Assembly (NCBI GenBank): GCA_964586235.1
Contig: CAZPIO010000005.1
Coordinates: 43,474-107,473 of the forward strand
Source: JAUCQB01 sp964586235
GTDB lineage: Bacteria; Planctomycetota; Phycisphaerae; UBA1845; PWPN01
Direction of reading: 5' to 3'
DNA length: 64,000 nucleotides
Positions 17,433-26,403 of this stretch are shown one piece after another. The notes under the pieces were generated by a model. That model did no database searches and had not been told where the DNA came from. It saw only the letters and a list, made by a program, of their open reading frames with translations. How positions within the stretch are numbered: the first letter of the stretch is position 1; the number at the start of each line of letters is the position of its first letter. A program made the position numbers and the translations under genes.

Positions 17433-19847
17433 TTAGAAGAATGGCAGGCCGATGAAGAAGCTGAAGACGCGGGTGTCGTCTCCGCTCTCCTTGACCACCG
17501 GCCAGGCGAGGTCGAACTCCATGGGCACCGGCCCGAACATCTCCAGGTTCAGGCGGATGCCGGCGCCGACAGAGGCTCGCCAACTGCTGATCCCGAATTC
17601 GGATTCGACCGTTCCCATGTCGGTGAAGAACACGCCGCGAACCACCTTGTCATAGATGGGGAAGCTGTACTCACCGCCGGTGAGGACCATGAACTCGCCG
17701 CCGACGGCATTGTCCTGGATACCCTGGCGGGGGCTGACTCCGCGGAAATCGAAGCCTCGCATCGAGCCGATTCCGCCGGCGTAGAACCGCTCGAACACCG
17801 GGGCGTCGCCGAGGATCTGCCCCACGACAGCCCTGGCGCTGACCACGCTCTTGCGGTCCAACTCATCGACCGCGACGGTCCAGAACTTGGTGTAGCCGCC
17901 GGTGAGCTTGGCATGATAGAAGTCGCCGCCCATCACGCCGGCCTGCTCCCAGGACAGGTTCAGCCGGTGGCCCTTGCCGGGGTCCATGCGGCTGTCGGTG
18001 GTGTCATGTACGAGTGAGAATTTGGCCGTGGAGAGGTAGTTGCCGCCGGCATCCTCACGAATATCCCTGGCGGCGAATCGGTCCACGTCGTCGACGTTGA
18101 CGTACTCGGGCCGCAGGGCGATCTCGCCCATCCAGCCCTTGAGCAGCCCCTCCTTGAACTTCTTGTCGAAACTGACGTACGTGCCGGCTCGCTGCTCGGT
18201 GTAGCCGTCGCGGTCGCGCTCGAAGAGGAACAGCCCGGTGTTGAAGCCGATCGGCTTGTCGTTGAGATAGGGCTCGCGGAAGTCGAGACGAGCGCGCATA
18301 TACTCGGTTCCGGGTTCGAGCTGGAGTCGCATGGTCTGGCCCGCGCCGCGGAAGGCCCGGCCTCTGAAGAGCTCGCCCCAGGTGCGCGGTGTGTCGGCAA
18401 TGTCGAAGTTGGTGTTTTCGAGCACGATGTTGCCGACGAGGCCGGCGTCGCTGCTGGCCCCGATGCCGGCGATGAAGTTGTTGGTCTTGGGGTTCTCTTC
18501 GACGGTGACGCGCATGTCGCGGACGCCGGGCTGGGGCGTCTGGGGCTCGACCGCCTCGACGGTCGCGGCGGTGAACAGGCCCGATTCCTTGAGGTCTTTC
18601 TCCGCCTCCCGCATGCTGGTGACGTCGTAGATGTCGCCCGGATAGAGTCCCACCTCGCGGCGGACGCACTTTTCCTGGGTCCGCTCATTGCCGTCGACCT
18701 CGATCCAGCCGACGGTGAACTGCTCGCCCTCGCGAACATCCAGGGTAACGATCACCTTGCCCGGTTCGCTGGAGAAGACCCAGCGCGAGACCACCCTGGC
18801 GTCGATGTAGCCCTGCGAACCGTAGTGGGTCTCGATTTTCCTGACGTCACCGATCAGACGGGCGTCGATGAGGTAGTCCTCACCGGCCTTGAGCGACATC
18901 TCGGCCAGCAGCTCGTCGGTGGAGAACACGGTGTTGCCCTGGATATGGATCTCGGCGATCAGGTATCGGGTCCCCTCGTTAACGCGGAAGATCACGTCCA
19001 GCTTCTCGCGGGCCACATCGACAAACTCGGTGACGTAGCTGACCTCGGCGTCGAGGAACCCGCGATCGCGGTAGTACTTCTGCAGGGTGGCCGCGTCGCG
19101 GGAGGCCTGGTCGGGATCGAAGTTGCCGGTGCGGAAGATGGGGATGTAGCTCTTGGTGTCGATCCGGCCTATCAACTCGCTGGCGGTGTAGGTGATGATG
19201 CCCTCGAAGCGGACCTTGCGGACCTTGACCCGCTGGCTCTCCACGACGGTGTACACGACGCGGCGCTCGGTCCTGACGAGATCCTCGTCATAGGTGACCT
19301 GGACGTAGGCGTAGCCCTTCTCGCGATAGAGTCGCTCAATGGTATCGCGGCCCTGGCGGACCTCGTACATGTCGAGGGGGTCGCCGGCGGCGAAGGCCAG
19401 TTCCTTGAGCAGGTCCTTGGTCTTGAGCTGCTGGTTACCGACGATTTCGAGGGACGCGACCTCGGGTTTTTCGACCACCGCGAAGGTGAGGTTCACCTGT
19501 TCTTCGACGAGCACCGGTTCGGCCTTCACGTCGAGGAAGCGGCCGGTCCGCAGGAGCTGCCCGCGGTCTCTCTCGACCTGGTCCTGCGAGTATGCCTCGC
19601 CGGCACGGCTGCGGATTCGGTTGCGGACGTAGGCCTCGTCGATGCGCTGGAGGCCGGTGATATTGAGCTGCCGGATGGTCCGGCCGTCGAGCGGCGAAGT
19701 CGGACCTGCGGGTGCGGGGGCCGGCGCTGTTGCCGGAGCCTGGGCCCAGGATGGCATCGCCAGTACGGCAATCACACAGCCTGCCGCAAGCGCATAGCCC
19801 CACATTCGCCGGTCGCCCTTCAACCGTGTCGCTCGCTGTCGTGTCAT
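17433..19847 (-). CDS. bamA: BamA/Omp85-family outer-membrane assembly protein
   Basis: About 804 residues. A signal peptide (ending ...PSWAQA) is followed by a Pro/Ala-rich linker. Consecutive POTRA domains follow (TIRQLNITGLQRIDEAYVRNRI, KVRKVRFEGIITYTASELI, IAEIHIQGNTVFSTDELL, FTVGWIEVDGNERTQEKCVRREVG). The C-terminal 16-strand barrel contains the conserved loop (GGIGSMRGFDFRG) and ends in Phe, the usual outer-membrane assembly signal. It folds beta-barrels into the outer membrane and shows that the cell is diderm. The start at 19847 lacks a strong ribosome site; a Met 14 codons further in is possible. Confidence 0.93.
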   Translation of the reverse strand: MTRQRATRLKGDRRMWGYALAAGCVIAVLAMPSWAQAPATAPAPAPAGPTSPLDGRTIRQLNITGLQRIDEAYVRNRIRSRAGEAYSQDQVERDRGQLLRTGRFLDVKAEPVLVEEQVNLTFAVVEKPEVASLEIVGNQQLKTKDLLKELAFAAGDPLDMYEVRQGRDTIERLYREKGYAYVQVTYDEDLVRTERRVVYTVVESQRVKVRKVRFEGIITYTASELIGRIDTKSYIPIFRTGNFDPDQASRDAATLQKYYRDRGFLDAEVSYVTEFVDVAREKLDVIFRVNEGTRYLIAEIHIQGNTVFSTDELLAEMSLKAGEDYLIDARLIGDVRKIETHYGSQGYIDARVVSRWVFSSEPGKVIVTLDVREGEQFTVGWIEVDGNERTQEKCVRREVGLYPGDIYDVTSMREAEKDLKESGLFTAATVEAVEPQTPQPGVRDMRVTVEENPKTNNFIAGIGASSDAGLVGNIVLENTNFDIADTPRTWGELFRGRAFRGAGQTMRLQLEPGTEYMRARLDFREPYLNDKPIGFNTGLFLFERDRDGYTEQRAGTYVSFDKKFKEGLLKGWMGEIALRPEYVNVDDVDRFAARDIREDAGGNYLSTAKFSLVHDTTDSRMDPGKGHRLNLSWEQAGVMGGDFYHAKLTGGYTKFWTVAVDELDRKSVVSARAVVGQILGDAPVFERFYAGGIGSMRGFDFRGVSPRQGIQDNAVGGEFMVLTGGEYSFPIYDKVVRGVFFTDMGTVESEFGISSWRASVGAGIRLNLEMFGPVPMEFDLAWPVVKESGDDTRVFSFFIGLPFF

Positions 19848-19948
19848 TGTCGTGTGTCCGTCAGAAGCCGTCTGAGAAGCCAAAGAATGCGCCAATGAGT
19901 GGTATGATACGCTTGGCGGGGTGGCTGTCAAAAGTGCGGAGAGGCGGA

Positions 19949-20851
19949 TCATCGGGGACCCGACCCCCATTTGAGCCGGCAGACGTGTCCGGGAACGAGC
20001 TTGACATCGATTGGCCCGCCCAGAGGCGTTTTGCCGTCCTCGGCGAAGACTTCGAAGCGGCCTTCGATCTGGCCTGAGGGGAGCCTGAACACCTGGCGGT
20101 CGGGCCCGAGGGAACCGGTGGCGGTGTGGGGTTTGCCTTGGCGATCGGTGAAAACGAGCTTCTTCTGCAGCCAGCGAGCGAAAAGGCGATTGCGATCCAG
20201 CGACGGCACGGCTCCCGCGCCGTAGACGAAGCCAAGCAGTCGGTCACCGGAGCTGACCCAGCCTACGGCGACGATGTACCTGTCGGCGTCGCCCAGGGAT
20301 GCGGCCAGCTCGCGCTGCGGCTCGAACTTCATGCCGTCGTCGGACAACGCATACCACAGACGGCCGGTATTGGCATGCAGGCCCATGAGGTACACCGGTC
20401 GGCCGTCGACCACGAACTTGCGCACGTCGTTGACCGCCAGAGCGGCGTCGAGGCAGGTGCCGTCGCAGGTGAAGCGGCGGCCATCGTCGGAGGAAGCGCG
20501 GTAGACGTGCTGCCTGGCCTTGAAATCGCCGAAGTAGAGCCGGTACTTGTCATCCTCGTGCAGCAGGACATTCATACCGTTCATGTCGGCGGTGTCGTAG
20601 ATATTGCGAAAGGTTCCGCCCTGCTGCGGGGCCAGCAACGGAGATCGAATGTCGGGCACGAGATTGAGCGTGGCGGCCCGCCAGGCAACCAGGGCAAACG
20701 CCCCAGCAGCAACGCCGTGGATCTCGACTGTGCCCAGGTCCGCCTGGCCGGGGATGGCTTCAACGGCCACCGGCGAATCGGCACCTAAGGCTGCGATGCA
20801 ACCGGCCAACCCGAACGCAGCAACCAGAGCGACTGAATTTGCGGATATCAT
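19949..20851 (-). CDS. Predicted lipoprotein, glycosidase-type beta-propeller fold suspected
   Basis: 300 residues. The start at 20851 follows GGGGAG and gives a lipoprotein signal (AFGLAGC). Motifs such as NVLLHEDDKYRLYFGDF, VYRASSDDGRRF and LWYALSDDGMKFEP resemble blades of five-bladed GH43/GH32-like propellers, but I cannot place the family. It is encoded ~100 bp upstream of bamA on the same strand. Confidence 0.6.
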   Translation of the reverse strand: MISANSVALVAAFGLAGCIAALGADSPVAVEAIPGQADLGTVEIHGVAAGAFALVAWRAATLNLVPDIRSPLLAPQQGGTFRNIYDTADMNGMNVLLHEDDKYRLYFGDFKARQHVYRASSDDGRRFTCDGTCLDAALAVNDVRKFVVDGRPVYLMGLHANTGRLWYALSDDGMKFEPQRELAASLGDADRYIVAVGWVSSGDRLLGFVYGAGAVPSLDRNRLFARWLQKKLVFTDRQGKPHTATGSLGPDRQVFRLPSGQIEGRFEVFAEDGKTPLGGPIDVKLVPGHVCRLKWGSGPR

Positions 20852-20929
20852 CAAGTCTTCTCCCCAAGAAAGCCGGATCATCTTACCGGCCCAAAAGGTC
20901 CCGGCAAGGGAGTTTGAGCTGATGAAGGA

Positions 20930-20969
20930 CATGGCGGCGTCCGCCGCGGCGGACTTGGCCATGCCACCC
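20930..20969. repeat. Palindromic family G repeat upstream of the symporter gene
   Basis: CATGGCGGCG, a palindromic core TCCGCCGCGGCGGA and TTGGCCATGCCACCC. The outer parts match 17360-17405 while the core differs. The rest of 20852-21160 shows no gene. Confidence 0.5.
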
Positions 20970-21160
20970 TTGCTTGGCTGTCACAACTTCGTTCGATGCC
21001 ACCGCTTTCCCGGATGCCACACCACTCTGGATATGCCGCTGCCGCTCTGGCTTGCATGGGCAGCCGATGCATGGATAATCCCGCCTGTCAATGGTTGTGA
21101 CGGGCGGCACCTCTGGCCGTACCTCCGGATGGCTTTAAGCGACAAACAGGGGCAGCGCGC

Positions 21161-22759
21161 ATGCTGGCAGACGCAGCGGTCGAGATGCTCGACCCGAAAG
21201 TGGCGCCGATCGAGTGGGTGATGATCGGGGTGTTTTCGGTCGGGATCGTCACGTGGGGTTTCATCATGCGCCGGGCGGCCGGGTCGCTGGAGGGTTCATT
21301 CCTGGCAGGCCGCAGGGTGCCCGGTTTGCTGGCCTCGCTCTCGACCGTTGCCACCAACCTCAATGCCAACGATTTCATCGGCGGGGCGGGGGTTATGTAT
21401 GCCATCGGCGCGGTCAACGCCCAGAGCAGTTGGATCAACAGCGTGGCCCTGGTGCTGGTTTCGCTGTTCCTGGTTCAGAAGTTGCGGCGGTTGAACGTGT
21501 ACACGCTGGGAGGCTGGCTGGAGACAAGATACTCGTTCCCGGTCGGCTTCTCGTACAGCCTGGTCTGGTCGCTGGTGTGGATGCTGTTCAATCTCGGGTT
21601 GTACCTGTACGCCGGGGCACTGGTCCTCAACACGCTGGTGGGCTGGGACCTCTATTACTCGATTTTTCTGTTGTCCGTGATATCGGCGGCAGTCACGCTT
21701 CTGGGCGGCTTCGGAGCGGTGGTGGCGACGGACGTGCTGCAGATCCTGCTGATGTTCTTCCCGTTCATCTTCGTGGCGATCGGGGCCTTCAGCCAGATCG
21801 GCGGCATCTCGGAGATCGCCGCGAGCATCCCCGCGGAGAAGGCGGATTTCTGGGCGGCCCACACGCGCTTCGGCCCCCTGCCCATCCTGATGCTCGGCAC
21901 CTTCTTCATGGGTACGAGCTACTGGTCGACGGAGGCGCAGGTGATCCAGCGGCCGCTGTCGGCCAAGAGCGAGGAGGATTCGATTGTCAGCTACCTCGGG
22001 GCGGCGTTCTGGTTCAGCATTCTCATGCCGCTGCTGGTGTGGATGCCGGCGCTGACCGCACTGCACTTCTTCCCTGATCTGAAGAACCCCGATCACGCGA
22101 TGCCCAGCCTGATCCGCACGGTGTTGCCGCGAGGTCTGTATGGCGTGACAATCGTCGGGCTGATGGCCGGGGTGTTCTCGAGCACCGAGGCCCAGATCAA
22201 CTCGTTCTGCACCATGTTCACCACGGATATTTACCGGCGGGTGCTGCGCCCGAACCGGGACGAGCGGCATTACATGGTGGCCTCGAAGACCGCGGGCATC
22301 ATCTTCACTTTCGCGGCGATCGGCACGGCCCTGCTGTTCACGCGGGCGGCGAGCGGGATGATGATCTTCGCCATTTCCGTACTGGCGACGATCATGCCGC
22401 CGTTTGCGGCGGTGACGATCCTGGGAGCGTTGAACCGGAAGATCACCGCCGACGGGGCCCTTTTCGGCCTGACTTACAGCGGTGTCACCGCGATCACGCT
22501 TGTTTTCATGGATCTGGCAGGACTGCTCAGGCCGATCGCTGAGGAAACGCTCCTGTTCCGTGCCATGGTCACGTTCCTGGTGGGATTGGCGGTCACCTGG
22601 CTTGCCAGAGGATTCGGAGCCGGCGCCGAAGCACAGCGCGGAGACAAATCAACGACCATGGATCTTTCGACTCACTGGAGCCCACGGGTGATCCGGATGA
22701 TGGTCTTGCTGGCGGCCGGCATGGCCGCGATGGTCGGCGTGTGGACGTATTACTTCTGA
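21161..22759 (+). CDS. Sodium:solute symporter family (SSS) transporter
   Basis: 532 residues with about 13 predicted hydrophobic segments. The SSS signature is visible: FLAGRRVPGLLASLSTVATNLNANDFIGGAGVMYAIG, YTLGGWLETRY, and GLMAGVFSSTEAQINSFCTMFTTDIYRRVLRP, which matches the conserved sodium-site helix. It carries a substrate (sugar, amino acid or similar) inward with Na+; the substrate cannot be read from sequence. Met at 21161 was kept; a Met 9 codons further in is also possible. Confidence 0.9.
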   Translation: MLADAAVEMLDPKVAPIEWVMIGVFSVGIVTWGFIMRRAAGSLEGSFLAGRRVPGLLASLSTVATNLNANDFIGGAGVMYAIGAVNAQSSWINSVALVLVSLFLVQKLRRLNVYTLGGWLETRYSFPVGFSYSLVWSLVWMLFNLGLYLYAGALVLNTLVGWDLYYSIFLLSVISAAVTLLGGFGAVVATDVLQILLMFFPFIFVAIGAFSQIGGISEIAASIPAEKADFWAAHTRFGPLPILMLGTFFMGTSYWSTEAQVIQRPLSAKSEEDSIVSYLGAAFWFSILMPLLVWMPALTALHFFPDLKNPDHAMPSLIRTVLPRGLYGVTIVGLMAGVFSSTEAQINSFCTMFTTDIYRRVLRPNRDERHYMVASKTAGIIFTFAAIGTALLFTRAASGMMIFAISVLATIMPPFAAVTILGALNRKITADGALFGLTYSGVTAITLVFMDLAGLLRPIAEETLLFRAMVTFLVGLAVTWLARGFGAGAEAQRGDKSTTMDLSTHWSPRVIRMMVLLAAGMAAMVGVWTYYF

Positions 22760-22776
22760 GCAGCGAGGGTAGCGTC

Positions 22777-22986
22777 GTGCAGCAGGGTGGATCGGAATAT
22801 CGGATGCCCATCGCCATCCCCAACGGCATCATCCTGGCGCTGATCGGCGTCCTGGTCCTCCTGACACCGCTGTTTGAGGCGGTTCCGCGATCCAAGCTGG
22901 CAATGGACATGATCGCGGGTTCAGCGATGGTCGTCGGGGGCATATTGAGCGCGTTGTGGGGCCTCTGGCGAAGACGCCGGTCCTGA
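22777..22986 (+). CDS. Small two-helix membrane protein
   Basis: 69 residues from GTG 22777, which has GAGGG seven bases upstream. An in-frame GTG at 22741 overlapping the symporter gene is less likely. It has two hydrophobic segments (IPNGIILALIGVLVLLTPL and MIAGSAMVVGGILSALWGL) and an Arg-rich C-terminus. It lies 17 bp after the symporter gene and may be a partner of it. No known family is recognised. Confidence 0.55.
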   Translation: MQQGGSEYRMPIAIPNGIILALIGVLVLLTPLFEAVPRSKLAMDMIAGSAMVVGGILSALWGLWRRRRS

Positions 22987-23009
22987 AGGCGTGTGTGAAA
23001 AGCGTGTCG

Positions 23010-23930
23010 TCAGGAAGGAGCGCCCGTAGTCGCGCTCGATATGGGCACAAGCAGGAACGAGGCTGGGATGCGGCGGAGCAGGCGCTGGGCTATGCTGCCT
23101 TCCCAGAAGGCCTGAGTGCCGGCTTTGCCATGAGTCCCGAGGACGATCAGATCGGCTTTGGCGGCCTCGGCATTGGCCGCGATCTGCGATGCCGGATCGC
23201 CGCGGTCGACGCACGCCGACGTGGAGATGCCCTGATCCGACAGCCCCATCATGTGCTGAAGGAGATACTCGGCGGCGTCCTTTTCGGCCAGATCCAACTG
23301 GATGCGTGTGGATTCCGGCAGCAGGCTTCCGACCGCAGCGTCGGTTCCCGACAGCGAGTGGGTGGTGGGGACGACCATCAGCAGCCTGACGGCGGCCTCG
23401 CAGAGTCGGGCGATCGCGGCCGCGGGCGGGATGCCCTGCTCATGGTCGGGCCGGCCATCGAGGGGCAGCAGGATGGTGCGAAACGGAAAGACGACCGTAC
23501 CAGAGGCTGACGGCCTCAAGAGCAGCACCGGGGTCAGGCCAAGGTGGACCACCTGCTGGGCGATATTGCCCGAGATCCAGTCGCGCAGGCCGCCCTCGTT
23601 ATGGGTCGACATCACGACCAGGTCGGGAGCCATTTCGTCGGCGTGGTCGACCAGACTGTGAGCAACGTCGGGCACCTCGCGTTCGTGGACGTGCCAGTCT
23701 ACCCGGACGGTCGGCGGGAAGGAGCCGGCCGCGACCTGCTTGAGGTATGCCTCGGCATCGCGGGCCGATCGAAGATGGCCGGCGCCGTGGACCGTGGCGG
23801 GGGCGTTCTTTTCGAGAACGTGGAGGAGGGTGACCTGGGCACCGGCCTTCTCGGTCAGCCAGGCGGCGGCGGGCAGAGCGGCTTCCGCCATCGGAGTCCC
23901 GTCGAGAGGAATCAGCAGGTGCTTGATCAT
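23010..23930 (-). CDS. Universal stress protein with two UspA domains
   Basis: 306 residues forming two tandem Usp domains (start ~1-150, second ~155-300). The first begins IKHLLIPLDGTPMAEAAL. The second begins FRTILLPLDGRPDHEQGI and ends with the ATP-binding pattern GTHGKAGTQAFWEGSIAQRL (G-2X-G-9X-GS/T type). It starts 4 bp after the Nramp stop, so the two genes are almost certainly cotranscribed. Confidence 0.92.
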   Translation of the reverse strand: MIKHLLIPLDGTPMAEAALPAAAWLTEKAGAQVTLLHVLEKNAPATVHGAGHLRSARDAEAYLKQVAAGSFPPTVRVDWHVHEREVPDVAHSLVDHADEMAPDLVVMSTHNEGGLRDWISGNIAQQVVHLGLTPVLLLRPSASGTVVFPFRTILLPLDGRPDHEQGIPPAAAIARLCEAAVRLLMVVPTTHSLSGTDAAVGSLLPESTRIQLDLAEKDAAEYLLQHMMGLSDQGISTSACVDRGDPASQIAANAEAAKADLIVLGTHGKAGTQAFWEGSIAQRLLRRIPASFLLVPISSATTGAPS

Positions 23931-23934
23931 GCGC

Positions 23935-25248
23935 TCAGCTCCCTACAAAGATATTGTAGAGCAGGTAAAGATTCATCGACACGATCAACGCTGCGACGAT
24001 GCCGGCGATCACCGTGGTTACGGATCGGTTGGTGAGCGGGCCCATGACATCCGGCCGGCGGGTGAACAGGACCAGCGGGATGACGGCGAATGGGAGACCG
24101 AAGCTCAGGACGACCTGGCTGATGACCAAGGTGCGCGTCGGATCGAGGCCGATGAGGATCACGATCAGCGCCGGGGCCATGGTCACGAGCCGGCGCAGCC
24201 AGACGGGGATATGGTAGTTGAGGAAGCCCTGCATGATGACCTGCCCGGACATGGTGCCGACGGCGGAAGAGGAGAGGCCGGCCATGAGCAGGGAGAGGGC
24301 GAAGATCTTGCTCGAGGCGGCTCCGAGGGTGGGTTCGAGGGTCATGTAGGCTTTTTCGATGGCATCGACGTCGGTGAGGCCGCGCTCGTGGAAGGTCTTG
24401 GCGGCCATGATCAGCATGGCGGCGTTGATCAGCCCTGCCATTCCCATGGCCAGAATCACATCCAGGATCTGATACCGGTAGAGCAGCTTGAGCTGCCGTG
24501 GGCTTCGGGTGACGATGCGGGCCTGGGTCAGGGCCGAGTGGAGAAAAATCACGTGCGGCATGACCGTAGCGCCGAGGATGCCCGTGGCCAGGAGGACGCT
24601 CTCGGGACCTGCGAATGAAGGCCTGACCGTGTGGTAGGCTACCTGGCTCCAGGACGGGTCGGCGATGAAGAGTTCGAAGACGTAGCAGAAAGCGATGATG
24701 CCGACCAGCACGGTGATCAGGGCTTCGAGCGGGCGGAAGCCGTATCGCTCGAGGCCGATGATGATGAAGGTCACGATGGCGGTGACGAAGCCGGCGACCC
24801 AGAGGGGCATTCCGAAGAGCAGGTAGAAGCCGAGGGCGGCGCCCAGGAACTCGGCCAGGTCGGTGGCCATGGCGACCAGCTCCATGAGGACCCACATGAT
24901 CCAGACCAGCCAAGGGGGATAGTGATCCCGGCACATTTCCGCAAGGTTCCGACCGGTGGCGATGCCGAGCTTGGCGGAGAGGGCCTGGATGAGCATGGCC
25001 ATGAGGTTGCTGGTCAGCACGACCCAGACCAGCAGGTATCCGAACTTCGCGCCGCCTTCCAGGTTGGTGGCGAAGTTGCCGGGGTCGACATAGGCGACGG
25101 AGGCGATGAATGCCGGGCCGAGGAAGGGGAGCAAGCGAGCGATTCCCTTGCGGCGGCTCTGGCCGGAGAGGATCTCGACGCCGGCGGCGACCGTGCCGCG
25201 ATCGCCCACCTTGACCGTTCTGCTGACAGGCTCGCCTGAAGCACTCAC
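23935..25248 (-). CDS. mntH: Nramp-family divalent metal transporter (MntH-like)
   Basis: About 437 residues from a GTG at 25248 that has GGAGG upstream. The frame stays open to 25353, but that start lacks a ribosome site. Both metal-site motifs are intact: Asp55-Pro-Gly-Asn58 in the first membrane helix and Met230-Pro-His232 in helix six, as in true Mn2+/Fe2+ carriers. About eleven hydrophobic segments are visible. Proton-coupled import of Mn/Fe is the likely role. It is first in an operon with the universal stress protein, which suggests a metal- or oxidative-stress link. Confidence 0.92.
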   Translation of the reverse strand: MSASGEPVSRTVKVGDRGTVAAGVEILSGQSRRKGIARLLPFLGPAFIASVAYVDPGNFATNLEGGAKFGYLLVWVVLTSNLMAMLIQALSAKLGIATGRNLAEMCRDHYPPWLVWIMWVLMELVAMATDLAEFLGAALGFYLLFGMPLWVAGFVTAIVTFIIIGLERYGFRPLEALITVLVGIIAFCYVFELFIADPSWSQVAYHTVRPSFAGPESVLLATGILGATVMPHVIFLHSALTQARIVTRSPRQLKLLYRYQILDVILAMGMAGLINAAMLIMAAKTFHERGLTDVDAIEKAYMTLEPTLGAASSKIFALSLLMAGLSSSAVGTMSGQVIMQGFLNYHIPVWLRRLVTMAPALIVILIGLDPTRTLVISQVVLSFGLPFAVIPLVLFTRRPDVMGPLTNRSVTTVIAGIVAALIVSMNLYLLYNIFVGS

Positions 25249-25462
25249 TGAGAACCGGGCCTCCACGGATGTTGCGGCCACCGGCAAAACAACCGGGGGT
25301 TCTCGGGTCGTCGGACCCGGCCCGCTTTTCTTGCGGACAGAACTGCGGGGCACAGGTTACCACGCGGAGTTGCGGCGGTAAACGGTGCGCGTTGGTCACT
25401 GGTTACAGGCGGGTGCAAGCCACGGTAGAGTGCGGGCCGGATTCCGGGCTGAGTGGACGGGC

Positions 25463-25603
25463 AATCGCGAGCCTGGTCCAAGAGGAGCACTGCTCAAAGA
25501 GCATTGGCACACGGGCAGGCCGCAATCGCGAGCCCAGGTTCACGAAGAACCTGGGCCACCCATTCAATCCGAAGCACTGCTGAGCGAGCAGTGGCACACG
25601 AAT
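25463..25603. repeat. Family C and E repeats between mntH and the nitroreductase-like gene
   Basis: Family C copies (CACTGCTC...GAGCAGTGGCACAC type) lie at 25485-25513 and 25573-25600. Family E (AATCGCGAGCC...) lies at 25471 and 25524-25566. The 25354-25613 spacer contains no gene that I can support. Confidence 0.6.
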
Positions 25604-25613
25604 GTGAGATTCC

Positions 25614-26303
25614 TCATTGTTTCTGATAGCCGATGGGCAGAAGGTATACCACGCGCTGCGGAGGCGGGATGGTCAGGGCCTTGGCGATTGCCGTGGCTGC
25701 TTCAACGACTCCGCCGACGGGCACGCTGGCCAGACCGAGGGCGGTCGCCTGTAACAGGACATTCTGTGCGACGTGGCCGGCCTCGAGCAGGCTGTACTGT
25801 TCGGCGCTCCTGGCGGAGCGTGAACGCGGCTTCATCCGTTCGACGTCGATGGTGATCACCAGGCAGAGCGGGGCGGACCCGACCGCGGGCTGCCAGCAGG
25901 CGCTGCGAAGATTCGCCAGGGCCCCCTGGCCGATCATCGGACGAAGAGCGTTTGCGGCGGGCAGATACTCGTAGCAGCCGTCCTTGTTGACCACGTAGAG
26001 GTTGATGGCGTAGAGGGCCATCGCGGACGGCGCGGTCCGCTTGCCGCTGGCCGGGTCGGTGATGCCCTGGGCGGCCCAGCAGAGTTGCGAAAGTTGCTCC
26101 ATGGTCACGGGCTTGTCGGCAAACGAGCGGACCGATCGGCGCGTTGCCAGGGCCTCGGTGAGGGCCATGCCGCCGGTGTTGGACGGCGGGGGCAGGATGA
26201 TGTCGTTCTGGGTCACGCGCTGGGGCGGGACCAATGGTCCCGTGCAGCCGGTGAGCATCAGCGTTGCGGTCGCCAGGAGGAGCGCAATTCTTCGTGTTGT
26301 CAT
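25614..26303 (-). CDS. Nitroreductase-like (SagB-type) lipoprotein
   Basis: 229 residues. The start at 26303 follows AAGGAA and begins a lipoprotein signal with lipobox LTGC. The mature part has the nitroreductase-fold pattern ALATRRSVRSFADKPVTMEQLSQLCWAAQGI, then LEAGHVAQNVLLQATALGLASVPVGG and the terminal LPIGYQK. This matches SagB-type FMN-dependent oxidoreductases. Export as a lipoprotein is unusual for a flavin enzyme but recurs in this subgroup. The substrate is unknown. Confidence 0.85.
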   Translation of the reverse strand: MTTRRIALLLATATLMLTGCTGPLVPPQRVTQNDIILPPPSNTGGMALTEALATRRSVRSFADKPVTMEQLSQLCWAAQGITDPASGKRTAPSAMALYAINLYVVNKDGCYEYLPAANALRPMIGQGALANLRSACWQPAVGSAPLCLVITIDVERMKPRSRSARSAEQYSLLEAGHVAQNVLLQATALGLASVPVGGVVEAATAIAKALTIPPPQRVVYLLPIGYQKQ

Positions 26304-26358
26304 GTTGCACCGTTCCTTTCGTTGAAGACCGAGCTGGGGATCTCGATCCGGCGGGTAA

Positions 26359-26390
26359 CCGCCGGGATAAACCCGGCGGCTCGCTGGAAG
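26359..26390. repeat. Type B palindromic repeat
   Basis: Arms CCGCCGGG/CCCGGCGG around ATAAA, followed by CTCGCTGGAAG. The stem differs from the 8952 copy at paired positions, so pairing is kept. It lies between the nitroreductase-like and GH109-like genes. Confidence 0.6.
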
Positions 26391-26403
26391 AACTCGCCCT
26401 TTT

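Noticed and set aside
15682..17583. 633-codon minus-strand frame opposite the beta-propeller gene
   Set aside because: It has no family motif and no ribosome site, and it overlaps a well-supported gene completely.
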